A stretch of DNA of 64,000 bases from NCBI GenBank assembly GCA_016081115.2, contig CM071930.1, positions 27,853,641-27,917,640 of the forward strand, given 5' to 3'. Shown here one piece after another: positions 44,016 through 56,057 of the stretch. Within the stretch, counting starts at the first letter, position 1, and every line of letters begins with the position of its first letter. Made by a program: the position numbers and the translations under genes. Source of the stretch: Rehmannia glutinosa (Eukaryota; Streptophyta; Magnoliopsida; Lamiales; Orobanchaceae). The notes below the pieces were generated by a model that saw nothing but the letters and a program-made list of their open reading frames with translations, had not been told where the DNA came from and searched no databases.

Positions 44016-44165
44016 ATGGTTCAACATATTAATAGACGAGCGAATATGGTGGCTCATAGTATAGCTAGAGCTTCCATTTCTTATGCTAGTCCGTTTGTGT
44101 GGGTGGAGCCTCCGTCATTTGTGGTTGCTCACCTTGATGATATTTGTACCTCTCATGTACCTTAA
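44016..44165 (+). pseudogene. LINE ORF2 RNase H C-terminal end, after the Copia
   Basis: The frame reads MVQHINRRANMVAHSIARAS and ends at VEPPSFVVAHLDDI, the usual C-terminus of plant LINE RNase H domains. A stop (TAA, about 44163) and an A-rich tail follow. It joins exactly to the frame left at 36372 once the Copia and one target copy are removed. Confidence 0.88.
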
Positions 44166-44203
44166 TGAAGCTCTTTTTTAAAAAAAAAATAAATTAATTT
44201 CTT

Positions 44204-44522
44204 GTAAGAAAAACAAATTAGATCGGTGTAATTTAGTCCAATTCAAATTAAAATATAATTTGTTGACAACTCAATTTAGTCAAACAAAAAATTAATGTAG
44301 AAGAAATAACTAGCCGATAAATTTTTTAATATCATCATTCACCTTTGAAGTTCTAGTAAGATAAATTTCACAAATGGACATAGCAACTTGTTCTGGCTCT
44401 TAATCTGATAAACTAACAACTGCGGGTGACATTTAAATGGTTTTTGTACTTATTAATGTACATCTTGTAATTAAAATGTAACTTAACAGAAAAAAGAATA
44501 TATGAGACACAAAATCTAAGAA
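44204..44522. other. CACTA interior, no gene
   Basis: AT-rich; nothing recognised. Confidence 0.5.
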
Positions 44523-45501
44523 GGGTGTCCCCAACATGGATTTTGAAGGATTTTTTAAGTTATGGAATTTTATAGATTTTAAGAAAATTCTATAGATTCC
44601 ATATGAATTTCAGTAGATTCTAATGGAGTTTTATACTAAGGAATTGTGTGGATTTTAGTGCAATTTGTTGGATGCTATAAAAGATATAATTAATTTTTTT
44701 AATGAAACTAGTAGCATAACATCATAATCATTAAGAATATGGAATGTAAATATTGAAAGAAAATCGTTAGCAAAAAAAAAAAAGGAATTGTTTCATAAAC
44801 TTTCAAAAATATAATTTAAAATTATCAAAATTTGGAATAGTTCCTTAAACAACTATTTTTCAAATATTTATTCAACAAACAGTTAACAACATTGATGACA
44901 AAAATCTTACCAGATAATTTTAAAACCACATTTTCTAACACAAAAATAATGTGTCTATCAAGATGAATGAATGAAAATTTATCAACAATGATTCCTAGTA
45001 AAGTATTATTATAACAATAGTTTTTCTTATTTTATTGATAATAAAAATATTAGCAACTGGAATAAGACGACAAATCAACTCTAGTTACTCTAGAGTAATT
45101 ATTCACAAAATTGAGGTAGAACGTATTGAATTGTTGAGATTATAAGACAATGCGTGGGGAAATGTACATGAGAGAAAAATATGTTATTTAATTTTTTTTA
45201 TACCATAGCCAAAATTTATTATTATTATATTGGAAAATGGAATTTGAATTCCGAGGAGGGAAGGTGAGAATTTATCCTTCATAAATCTAGCTTAAAATTT
45301 CATAAGAATCCACCAAAATTCATTTATAAAAGAATTCCATGGAATTCCTTGAATGTTTGTTGATACTGGATTTTCGTTGAATCCATTAAAATACAAGTTG
45401 AGGACCTCAAGATTTAATGGATTCCATAAAAATCCAAATTGAGGATACCTGAAATGTTATAGAATTCTAAATTCCATTAAATTCTATGGTTGGGGACACC
45501 C
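44523..45501. mobile_element. Inverted-repeat element with GGGTGTCCCCAAC ends (about 980 bp)
   Basis: GGGTGTCCCCAAC at the left matches the reverse complement of the right end (GGGTGTCCCCAAC). Weaker similarity continues inward (GGATTTT, GGAATTT and TAGATTC-type blocks). No transposase frame was found. The flanks show only a short uncertain TAAG-like duplication, so the superfamily is unassigned. Confidence 0.65.
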
Positions 45502-45509
45502 CCATTAAG

Positions 45510-45514
<5 letters not shown>

Positions 45515-45576
<62 letters not shown>

Positions 45577-45587
45577 ATATATATATT
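45515..45587. repeat. (TA)n(TG)n microsatellite
   Basis: About 30 bp of AT repeats followed by about 25 bp of GT repeats and a short AT run. Confidence 0.95.
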
Positions 45588-45665
45588 AATTTAAGACTAA
45601 AACACAAAATTTATCATATTTAATGAATAAAAAAAATAGATTCATAAAACAGAAAATAGATTATA

Positions 45666-48600
45666 GTGTCTCTTAACAATCTCTCAACATCACCTTGGCT
45701 CTCTGAAACTCTCTATTCACGTCTCTATCCTCAGATCCCTAATCTCTCTCAATTTGTGGAACTCTCTCATCACGTTTCTTTTCTCAGTATTCTCTCACAC
45801 CCCTCTAATCGCCAGCTTCCACCATCACCACCTTCTTCCACCATTAGAACCAATCTAGGGAACCTGCTCTTAGGAAACCACCGTCGGCCGTCTCCGCCTA
45901 CAACAAAAGGTAATTAATTAGTAAATTTTGTTGTTCTATTTTCCTGATTCGTTGTTTTCTAATATGTGATATGTTGTTAAACACTTGCTTGATTTGTACT
46001 TAGGGTTTATTTTTCTATGTTAGAGGTCTCATAGTTGAAGAAGTTCATGTCTCTACATTTGGTAAAATATAGAGCAATCTGTTTAAAAACATGTGGGTAT
46101 GTTATTTGAACAATTAGAAAATCAACTCGAAAGTTCGTAGAGTTTAATAGGTGATCATTTTAAAAATTGATCATAAAAACACAATCTGTTTAAAAACATG
46201 GTTTAGGCATACTATTTTGCAAAAATCACTGCCTACACTATAAAGGCAAAGCCTAGGAAATGACATAGTAATTGTAATTTCTTTTATATTTGCTTTAATA
46301 TTAAGTGAAATCTGTGACAATGAGATAGTTATTGTGTGAAAACTCGTGTCATTAACGTCATAATTTGGAAAAATCTTTGTGTCTAAATAATAATATCATA
46401 TGTCTGTCTTTGTTTGAAGGTTTTTCTCCAACATAATCTGGAAAAAGCTTTGTGACTTCTCTATTAGTTATGTGTTTGGTGGTTAGTCTATGATTCAGAC
46501 TTTTTTTTACCACTGTATTGTGGTATTTTAAATTTGGCTTGGTGGTGATTTAAATGTATTAGCACTTAAAAGTACTTTATTGTATATCCGTAGGATTTCA
46601 AAATGGACAAAAGTTGGATGATGCTTGAGGATAGCAGACTCCCACAATATCAAAAAATGGAGTTCAACAGTTCCTCGATTTTGCTTATTTATCAACTGAA
46701 CCAGGGGATAAGATCAGATGTCCTTGTAAAAAATACAATAATGTCTTGCACTGGAGTAGAGATGATGTTGGGGCTGATTTACTCCAGTTTGGAATACTTA
46801 AGCATTATGTTAAATGGGATTTACATGGTGAGGAATTTGATGAGTCCGATGATGAAGATTTTGATTTTGATGAAGAAGAAATGAAGACAAAGTTGAATTA
46901 GATGAAGCAAATAATACAAGAGAAAATCAGAATGATTATGTTGATATGCAAAGTAGGCTGGAAGATTGTTATACAATAACAAGAATAAATGCGCGGCTGG
47001 AGAAGAGTCTACGAGGGATAAAAATGCAGTGCCTAAATGGAATCTGATAAATTTATGAGATTATTGCGAGATATTGATAAGGAACTATATCCAGGGTGTG
47101 AAAAATTCACCAAACTATCTTTTATTGTCATTCTAATGCTTTTAAAGATTGTTAGCAGATGGAGCAATAAATCATTCTCCATGTTTCTCGGAGTATTGAA
47201 GAAGGCACTTCCAAGTGGTGATGTCCTCCCCCGCTCATATTATGAGGGTAAAAAGATAATTCAAGATCTTGGGTTGGACTATGAGAAAATCCATGCTTGT
47301 GTGAATGATTGTGTGTTGTTTAGGAAGGAACATGAAGCACGAAATGTTCAGCACCTCGGTATAAATTTATTGAGGTTGATAATAATTTCAATGGTGAAAA
47401 AATCGTAAAAAGATTCCTCAAAAGATCTTACACTATTTTCTATTAAAGCCAAGGCTGCAGAGGTTATTCATATCTAAGAAAACAGCAAAAGATATGAGAT
47501 GGCACAAGGAAAAATATACAAATGATGGAATGTTAAGGCACCCAACTGATGCTCAAGAATGGAAAGAATTTGACAAATGATGGTTTTAATTCTTTCTCAA
47601 ATATGAGCTTACATCACATGGCCGGTAATCCTTTTGGCATACAATCTGCTTCCATGGAAGTGTTTGAAAGCTCCTTTTTCATTATGTAAATGCTTATTCC
47701 GGGTCCAACATCTCCTGGAAATGACATATATAGATGTTTTTATTGAACCATTGATTGATGAGTTGAAGGACTTATGGGATCATGGTGTCGAACCTACGAT
47801 GCCCTCGCCAATACTAAGTTTAATTTACGTGCAACTTTCATGTGGACTATAAATGACTTACCAGCATATGGAATGGTATCAGTATGGAGTACAAAATGGT
47901 ACTTAGCCTGTCCTATATATAACAAGCATACATCTAGCTTTTGGTTACGTAATGGGAAAAAGGTATGCTATATGGGCCACCGACGTTTCTTACCTCATGA
48001 CCATAAATGGCATGATCTTACAAACGCTTTTGATGGTAAGAAGGAAAATAGAGATAAGCTATCCTTTTAACAGGGGATGATGTGGTTCAACAGTTAAGCC
48101 CTGTCCATCAGGTTACATTTGGAACGACACAACAAAAGAAGAGAAAACGCGATGAGGAATTAAATTGGAGGAAGTGTAGTATATTCTTTACGCTACTATA
48201 TTGGAAACCTTTAAGGTTGCGGTACAATCTAGATGTTATGCACATAGAAAAAAATATTTTTGACAACATTCTAGACACGTTGTTAGACGTTGATGAAAAA
48301 CTAAGGATAATATTAACGCTAGATTTGATTTGCATGTAGTAGGTATATGACATCTGTTACATCCAAATATGATTGCAAATTTTTATTTGGTACCTCCAAC
48401 ATGTTTCACATTATCTAAGGTAGAAAAAAGAAAGTTGTGTGCATTCTTAGCGTCAGTGAAGTATCCAGATGCATATGCTGCAATTTGTCAAAATGTGTTA
48501 ACATTGTCGACTGTCGATTGACAAGTTTGAAAACTCATGACTGTCACAGTATCTTGCAACATTTGTTGCCAATTTCAGTACGTAGGATCTTGGACAATAA

Positions 48601-50231
48601 TGTATATGAGGCATTACATGGAATTAGCAGTTTCTTCAAACAATTGTGCTCAAAAGCATTGAATAGTAAAGAGTTGGAATATCTTGAAGCTCAAATGGCT
48701 TTTACTTTATGCAAGTTGGAGAAAATTTTTCCTCCTGCATTTTTTGATATTATGGTACATTTGCCCATTCATCTTCCTCGAGAGGTTATTTTGGGAGGGC
48801 TAGTTCAATATCGGTGGATATATCCAATTGGAAGGTAAAATATATTCTTTATTGTCTTTTTCATTTGTTGTAATATTCAAATTAATTTTTGATACTGATT
48901 AAATGTATTTTTTAGGTATTTGTACAAATTAAAGCAATATATTAATAATAAGGCTTTTCCAGAAGGATCAATGCCCGAGGGTTATATTGCTGAAGAATGC
49001 TTAACGTTTTGGTCAATGTATATGAAAGATATTGAAACACAATTTGATAAAGTAGAACGTAAGTCAGAAAGGTGTGGAGAAGTAACGCAACAGAGGTTAT
49101 TTGTGTTCGCTGGAAACTTACGTCTCATAGGGATGTGTAAATACTCATTTCTTGATGAAAAATCACTGAAACAAGCACATGCATATGTATTAAAGAATTG
49201 CGATGAAGTGTTCGCTTTCGTGAGGTACTTCTTATTTAATATAAATATAAATGCACATGTATGTTACTTTTTTTTAAAACATCAACTTATCTCTTATATG
49301 CGAGTTGCACATTTTAAACTTAAAACGAGTTGTTATTTTGTAATTTAGTGAACACCAGGAAGAACTAAAATGAGATGGTTGCACCAATGTAGAAAAGACG
49401 CATGAGGAGACTTTTACAAGATGGTTTGAGCAACGAGTATACTTTTTTTATTTTATTAATATTATTTCACAATGCTTATGTTCACATATCACTTCTTAAA
49501 CCAATTCTATTCACAGATGACGTCTACATCAACTCAGGAAAGTCAACTTAACAATGAAGATCTCTTGCACTTGGCATATGGTCATGATAATCGGGTGACG
49601 CATTATGATGCTTGCATTGTGAATGGATTGAGGTTTCACACTAAGCAACGTGAAATGAATAAAAGAACTCAAAATTCTGGTGTAATGATAAAAGTTGAGG
49701 AGATATTTCAGGAAGTGTGTTGGTAGACATAATTCAATTGGATTACTTGGGAAATCACGAAATTGTGTTGTTTAAGTGTGATTGGTATGAAGGTAAGTCA
49801 GTTCAGAAAGATAAGTACAATTTCACGAGTGTCAATATATCAAAGCCTGGAAGACTAATGAACCATATGTATTAGCGTGTCAAGCACAACAGGTGTTCTA
49901 TGTTAATGATATCAAATTGGGTAACGATTACAAAGTTGTGATTGAGACACAAGCCCGAAGCTCATGGAATGTGGTTGAGAACAAAGATGGTGAATGCATA
50001 ATGGCCTATGGATCATACCAACAAAATGAAGATCAAATGGATTGGCAAAAAATTGATATTCTCGCAGTAACTGTCAAGGCAAACGTAGCAACACCGGTGG
50101 AAGGGCAAGCTGACACATTTATTGATAATGAAGATGACGAACAAGAAGATTACACATTAGGTGAATATCATGAAGAAGATGATGAAGAAGATAAGGCTAA
50201 TGAAAGTGAGGATGATTATGAGACTGATTAG
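45666..50231 (+). pseudogene. TNP2-type CACTA transposase gene
   Basis: A leader exon (about 45666-45910) ends before GTAATT. A probable intron ends at TATCCGTAG (about 46592). The coding part opens at 46603 with MDKSWMMLEDSR (Transpos_assoc domain). A frame shift near 46665 follows, with CPCKK-like residues continuing in another frame. The Transposase_21 core follows: YPGCEKFTKLSF, WSNKSFSMFL, YYEGKKIIQDLGLDYEKIHA (47037-47408). Then come YDALANTKFNLRATFMWTIN and KVCYMGHRRFLP (47774-48070), and NLDVMHIEKNIFDNILDTLL (about 48223). DUF4218 covers 48500-48836 and 48917-49050. A short intron runs 48837-48914 and another lies near 49225-49348. DUF4216 covers 49515-49900. The C-terminus is very acidic. 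Four or more frame breaks inactivate it. Confidence 0.88.
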
Positions 50232-51740
50232 TTGAATTTGAATATTTTTCGTCCAAGATGCTAATTCTCATGTCCACTTATTAAGTATGTGAGCTGACAA
50301 GGTTTAGGTGAGAAATAATCTAGTTTTTACTTATTATTTGTGTGTTTATGAGTTTTCCAAACTTGTTTTTTGTTTGTAGGAATGCTATTATGTAATTCTT
50401 TGACATTTTGAAGTTAATCTATTGAAGAAAAATTTGCGGCCCTCAAACATTATGGTAAGTAGAGATAAATTCTTATTGGTTTGAAGTGAGTGTTTTTAAC
50501 ATATGATCTGCGAGTTTATTCTTTATTTCTTAGATATACCTGGGGACTGCTAAAGAGGAGGATTCATTGATATATTACTGGAATTTGTCAAGGTATAATG
50601 TATTAAGATAATTATTCAACTGATCATTTTTTTCCATTTCTTTTTGCAGTATTATCATTTTTTATATAATATAATGACTTTAGAAGCTTGTGTCAAGCAA
50701 TAATTAATGGAGTCATAGTTTGACTATTAAATAATACTAGTTGTAGCTGACCCTTTCATTTATTTGATTTTGAAATTATTTCCCCTGAGATTAAAGAAGA
50801 GTTGGTTGGAATGTCGTCTCTTAGTAGAGAACTGGTGTTCCTAATCTTGCAGTTTATGGATGAGGAAAGGTTTAAAGATATCGTCCACTAGTAGGTTATA
50901 ATTTATCTGTTGTATGAGTGTCTTTATGTGTGTGTAAAATATCTTTTGTCTATTTTTTTGTGATTATGTAATAATTATGTGCTTTATTAATGTGTCATTT
51001 TTATTAACAGGCTTGAGCAAAAATCTGGGTTCTTCTTTAACATGAAGTATTTTTAAGATGAAGTGCACAATGGGAACTAGGAGGAGGTTGAATGATACCT
51101 CTCTGATTTCACTAAAGTGATGACAGTCGCTATTTCATGAAGATCTTTTTCGAAATTAGGAAGCAGAAGTACCTTGACGCATTAGATAAGTGAAAATATA
51201 AATTAGTTATTGAAAACCAGATTTTTTAATCCGAAGAAAAGTTTAATTTGCTAGTTTTACATTGGTAATTTATTGTTTTCTATTGGTATGATTGGTCCAA
51301 AGCCGTTGACATTTATTAGAGAATTTCACGTATTCATGAAATTGTTTTTTATTGATAATATGTGGTGGAAATTGATTAACTTTTTAAGTTGCCCTCACTT
51401 ATTGTTGTTTAGGGAGAATGAGCAGATGTCAAATTATGGAGATACAAAATCTGCATGAGCCATTATGCTAGTTGAACTGAAGAAGCTAATTGAGGCATTG
51501 ATTTATTAATATATAGTTGTATGAACATTTAGCTATATATATTAGTATAAATTTTAATAAATAAAATGATTTTGTAAAAATATTAATGATATGCTATTGT
51601 CACTAATTTATCAGATCTTTTGTAATAATACCTTAATTTATTGATGACTTGTAATGTGATTTTATGTTGAAGTATTGAAAACTTTTTATTTTCCGTCAAC
51701 ACTAATATTAAAATTAATATTCAGTAATAAAATTATAAGT
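50232..51740 (+). other. Downstream region of the CACTA transposase gene
   Basis: It probably holds the 3' UTR of the TNP2 gene. Several short GT...AG-bounded stretches (50380-51180) look like small exons, but none encodes a recognisable domain. Confidence 0.4.
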
Positions 51741-51998
51741 GGGTGTTTGACTAAACTTATTTAAAAGATCTTATAAGTCCTACATCTTATAAGATATTTT
51801 AGGCCTTATAAGATGCTAGATCTTATTTTCAGAATAAAAGGGTGTTTGCCTGATCTTATAAGCTCTCTAAATTTGTACGGTAATATTTAACAAATATATA
51901 TTTAAAAAAAATTACCAAACAAATTTAAAGATCTTGTAAGTTTTCAAACATCTTATAATAAGATATTTTGAAGAGCTTATAAGCTCAGTCAAACACCC
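51741..51998. mobile_element. MITE with GGGTGTTTGACT ends (258 bp)
   Basis: The left end GGGTGTTTGACTAAACTTAT and the reverse-complemented right end GGGTGTTTGACTGAGCTTAT agree at 18 of 20 positions. AAGATCTTATAAG-type palindromes fill the interior. The target duplication is unclear, so the superfamily is not assigned. Confidence 0.75.
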
Positions 51999-52029
51999 TT
52001 AATGATGACAAAAGAAATTGTCTCTAATG

Positions 52030-52700
52030 CTCAAAGACATCTAAGTAATAGTGATATTGAATAATATTGTCACAAAATTCAATATATGTTAGTGATATAC
52101 TTGAAATGTTGTCACTATTTTAATTAGAAATAGTGACAACTTTTATTGCCCACCAAAATAAAAAATTGGCGTAAACCTTTAGTGACAAAATATAGTGACA
52201 TCAAAAATAATTGTCACACATGCTTGAAAATTCCAATAAATAGTGACATCGGGAAATATTATCCCAAATTATTCTTCCATTTAGTGATGAAGTTAAATGT
52301 TGTCATTGTTTCACATAGTAATAGTGACAACTTTTATTCTCCGTCAACACTTGGAAATGACCTCAAATGTACAATGATGAAATTTACTATTAACAATAAA
52401 ATTGTCACTAATACTCAACACTTTTAATCATTAGTGACGTTGGAAAATATTGTCACTTATTTTTCTGATATTTATTTTACATGTTGTCACTATTTGATAT
52501 ATTATTGTGACAACTTTTATTTCCCGCCAACACCAAATAAGGCGCCAATTGTCTAGTGACAATATTTAGTGACAAAAAAAATAAAATATCACTAATTCTC
52601 AATACTTCCAATTAATTGTTATATTAAAAAATATTGTTTCAATATACACACATTTAGTGACGATTTTATCGTCGTCACTAAAAATACTTTTTTTTTTTTT
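52030..52700. repeat. CACTA right subterminal repeats
   Basis: Roughly twenty copies of TAGTGACAA or TTGTCACTA are present. A longer unit, TAGTGACAACTTTTATT, recurs at about 52130, 52322 and 52503. Confidence 0.8.
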
Positions 52701-52708
52701 TTATAGTG

Positions 52709-53235
52709 TGTTAAAGTTATGAGTGATAGGTCTTGAGAATGCCCATATGATCTTGCTATTCAAATCCCTGAGAACACCATCTATCCCAACAATATCATGA
52801 GAGCTTTTGAAATATCCATCTATATTCAGTTTCAACCAGGGAGAATGAGGCTCGAGCCACAAAACTGCTTGGATATATAGAATTAGGAACTGTTCGCTTA
52901 AAATATAATCCTAAGTCGGTGGCTTTATCCATGAAACCCTTCCAATACTATTTTTGAAATGATTTGCTTTTTGAAAGTAGAAACATATGTTCTTCCGCTT
53001 TTCATATGGTATTGTGAGAGCAGAAGTGTCTATTATTATATTTGTAAGCATTTCTCTCCTTCCAAATATACCAGAAAATTAAGCAAGGAGGATTAAAGAA
53101 ATATATGCAATGTGTGCAAAAGTTGATACACTTCTTTGGTCTTTATTTTGTGCCAGGTATTAAAAAGATTTGGAGTTTTTGTTTCATTTTCCTATGTTGA
53201 TCTACTTCTTGATCCATCATCTGGATGAATGTCAT
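52709..53235 (-). pseudogene. LINE ORF2 zf-RVT end and RNase H start
   Basis: On the minus strand the sequence encodes FFNPPCLIFWYIWKERNA, the end of the zf-RVT region. After an interval of linker, VETEYRWIF and KIIWAFSRPITHNFN-like residues mark the start of RNase H. The frame then meets the CACTA terminus and continues at 27810 (SLSLECQALA). Several stops are present. It is the 5' part of the LINE fragment at 27228-27810. Confidence 0.72.
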
Positions 53236-53579
53236 GTGTAGATCTATTAAAATAATTAACAATATATATTTATTTGAATCATACATGTTAAATAATCAGA
53301 TTGAAACACCATATATAAAATAGGGGAAGCTGAAATTAGTCCCGTAACTATTAACAGTTTGCAATTTCGGTCTCATAAGTATTGAGTTTGCAAAATTGGT
53401 CCTGCAAGTTTGAAACTTTTGCAACATTGGTCTTATAATTTTTGCACCTAAGCAATTTCAGTCCTATAAGTTATGAGTTGTAGCAATATTGGTCCCCATG
53501 GGTTATTTTATATTTTCATAATACCAAGAATATCTTTACCTACACAAATGGCTTAATTGACTAAGTGTTTTGCTCAAAA
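53236..53579. other. Spacer with reiterated TTGCAA-TTGGTCCT phrases
   Basis: From 53325 to 53500 a unit like TTTGCAAAATTGGTCCTGCA recurs about five times in loose form. It may be the end of an LTR. No gene was found. Confidence 0.45.
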
Positions 53580-54713
53580 TGGTATCAGAGCCTAGGTTTT
53601 ATTAAGAACTTTGAGTTATATGTTTTATTTTACATATTAAACATTTGGTGAGGAGAATTATATCCAAGAAAATGGATCCGAATGTCCAAGATGTATACCT
53701 TACAAGATATATTGTCGTGTTTTGGTGGTACATGAACAAGAACATCAAGAAAAGATCACATATTGGGAAAACCAATGCAGGATCCTAGCTAGAGACAGAT
53801 CAAGGAACATAACCTTACAAGCTTGCAATCAACAAGTTGTTTGTAACCCGAGGTACTATGATTTGAACCGAAGATTACGATACTATTTGGAGAATTTTCA
53901 GTATCAAGCTCATTATCCATACCATAACCATACACGAGTCTTGAAGATAAACCAACATGGAGTGATATACTTCTAGACGCATCTAAGTTCTCACAAGACC
54001 TTGGAGAAGCCCAAAAGATGGTGCATAATTATGGCAACTGCCGTAATCATCTATCCATACAAGTTCATCAAATCCAAAACCAGATGGAGACGAGGTCAAA
54101 TATCCGATGGAGACACTTGAGATCCTTCATGATATTCAGAAACAAGTCAATAGTATGGAAAATAGACCTAGTTTATCTGGAGGAAAGAAATGTACAAATT
54201 TCGAAATGGTACCGTACTTACATCAAACTGGGAAACCAACCAAAGTTGTACGACGCATGGCAGAAGATGAAAAGTCATCTTTATCATCAAAGAAAAATCC
54301 ATCACAAACCAAATATGATGGATATGGATAAGATTAATCTTGAAGATCTACATGACCTTGCAAAATCCTTCACGAGATTAGGAATTATAGATTTAAAGAT
54401 GAATGTGGGGGATGGATCTATAACTTTGGTTAATCGTGACTAAAGACCACCACCACCAGTCAATCCCAACATAGCAAAAAGTTCTGGTTCACACCATGTG
54501 GAGGAACGAATGCCACATGCTGCAGATTTTACCACAAGAGGAAATCATGTAATTATACAAGGAACCAGAAAACCTTCTAAAAGGCCAAATTGATATTACA
54601 TGCCTTAGGAAAAATCGCAGCTCGTCCAATACATCCATATGGATTGATGTTAATGGATACCCCATAAAAGTCTGGAAGTCCTTATTGACAATTGGGCATC
54701 TGCCGCGAGAATA
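53580..54713 (+). pseudogene. Unidentified retroelement remnant with Met-tRNA primer site
   Basis: TGGTATCAGAGCC at about 53580 looks like a retroelement primer site. After it an ATG (53672) opens a frame that is soon broken. Later frames (53722-53976, 54018-54443) are polar and rich in Asn, Gln, His and Tyr, with no recognised domain. A segment near 54670-54710 reads VLIDNWASA with one shift, reminiscent of a retroviral-type aspartic protease (D-T/N-G-A-S). A Gag-Pro region of a Gypsy or caulimovirid-like element is possible. It is non-functional and interrupted at 54713 by the next Gypsy. Confidence 0.4.
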
Positions 54714-54718
54714 GTGGT

Positions 54719-55661
54719 TGATGTGAATCCAGTCACGAAGGATCTGGGTAACACCAAATGCAAGCTATCTCGAGTTCTTGAAGGCTATGTAATTAAGTTC
54801 TTGAGTTCTTGTATTTGTTTATCATAGATTAGGTATTTATTTTCGTTGTTTTGAGTCATTTGAGTGGCCAAATTGATGTTAGAGGCCAAGTATATTGAGT
54901 CTAGAGTCATGTTAGTTAATCATGTGTTAAAAATAAGTATTGACAATCGAACACCAAGAGGTTGCGTTCAAAAACATCCAATCGCATCAACAGTTTTCAG
55001 CACTGGCAAAGTTTAGTATTTTGGCCATAACTTTCTCTATAAAATTGATATTGAGCTGATTCAAGATGCTATGGAAAGCTAAGAGAAAGGACTACAACTT
55101 TTACGATAGAATCCATGAGCTAATGTGGACCCAAATGGACGAAATAGAGGCCAACACGGCCTGGACGTGTTCAGAGACACGGCCGTGCATGCATATGCAT
55201 CAAAAAAGAAACGGGGGACAGAAGGGAACACAACCTGGCCGTGTTCAGCAATATGGTCGTGTCAGAGGGCACTTTTTAGGGTTTTATGCTATTTTTGTTC
55301 CCTTTTTCGATATTTAAGTTGTTTCCTAGTTGGTTTAGTGTTTGTTTTGAGTCGCCTATCTAACGCAAACACTTGTTTATTTTTCACAATTACTTTGATA
55401 TTGAATATTGAATTGAGATTTTCTCTTCAAACCTTTGGGTTTTTCCAAGAGCTTCAAGATTGTTCATCTTGTTACGAATTTCGACTTATCAAATAAACTT
55501 CCGCATTTGTTTATGGCATCTACGCATACCGAGGTTCTTGATTTGCTAAGCAACGGGTCGAGGTTTCCACCATCTTTAACCGAACTAGCTAGTGAAGATC
55601 TTGGGTTAACAACATATTGTTGTTTAGGTCGTATTCACGTTCGTTGCTACGGTTCACATCA
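54719..55661 (+). repeat. Gypsy 5' LTR
   Basis: It contains a GC-rich part (GGCCAACACGGCCTGGACGT, then ACACGGCCGTG) at 55148-55200. It is roughly 90% identical to the 3' LTR by eye. Confidence 0.9.
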
Positions 55662-56057
55662 GTTGGTAATCAGAGCCATCTAGTAAGGTTAAATCTATCC
55701 TTGTTTTCTTTAATCCTCGTTATTTTCCAAAATTTCTTATAAACCCTAGTTCTTCAAGGGTAAAAAAAAAGAGAAAGAGAAATTCGAAATCTGCACAGAA
55801 AAATCAGCGGGTAAAGAAATGTAATCCGCGTGTACAAAAAAAGAGAAAAATTCGAAAATTCTGGAAAATTGGGATTTACAAACCCTAGTCTTCAAATTTC
55901 ATCTTATCGAGATCCATTGTTTGCTGGGTGATTGTCGTGGTTTGTTGGGACGTACTTGCGATTGACTGCTTGGTTTATAATCATGACAAGTGCGAGTACT
56001 TAGAAATTGTGAGTTAAGTGAAACCCGAGTGTATACACGTGAGGGAGTGAACCAACC

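Larger units (their letters stand above)
32093..44190 (+). mobile_element. 5'-truncated L1-type LINE, split by a Copia
   Basis: The 13-mer AAATTAATTTCTT at 32080-32092 is repeated at 44191-44203, right after an A-rich tail, so these are target duplications. The element starts inside ORF1 (its C-terminal tail, ending near 32465) and has ORF2 with endonuclease, RT, zf-RVT and RNase H parts. Without the Copia it is about 4.46 kb. The ORF2 RNase H frame stops at 36372 and resumes at 44016, which proves the Copia is the later insertion. Confidence 0.9.
27811..52708. mobile_element. 24.9-kb CACTA (En/Spm) element with nested insertions
   Basis: The left end reads GACTAAAAGAAAAAAGCG and the reverse-complemented right end CACTATAAAAAAAAAA. 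Similarity resumes at TTGACG/GTGACG, so these are CACTA-type termini with the first base changed on the left. The subterminal regions are dense in TAGTGACAA/TTGTCACTA. The element contains both genes expected of an autonomous CACTA: a Transposase_24-type gene (minus, 28968-30151) and a TNP2-type gene (plus, 45666-50231). It splits one LINE RNase H frame, which resumes on the other side. Flanking triplets (GCT and TGT) do not match, so the 3-bp duplication is eroded. Internal insertions are a hAT MITE, a LINE containing a Copia, and two further MITEs. Confidence 0.85.
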
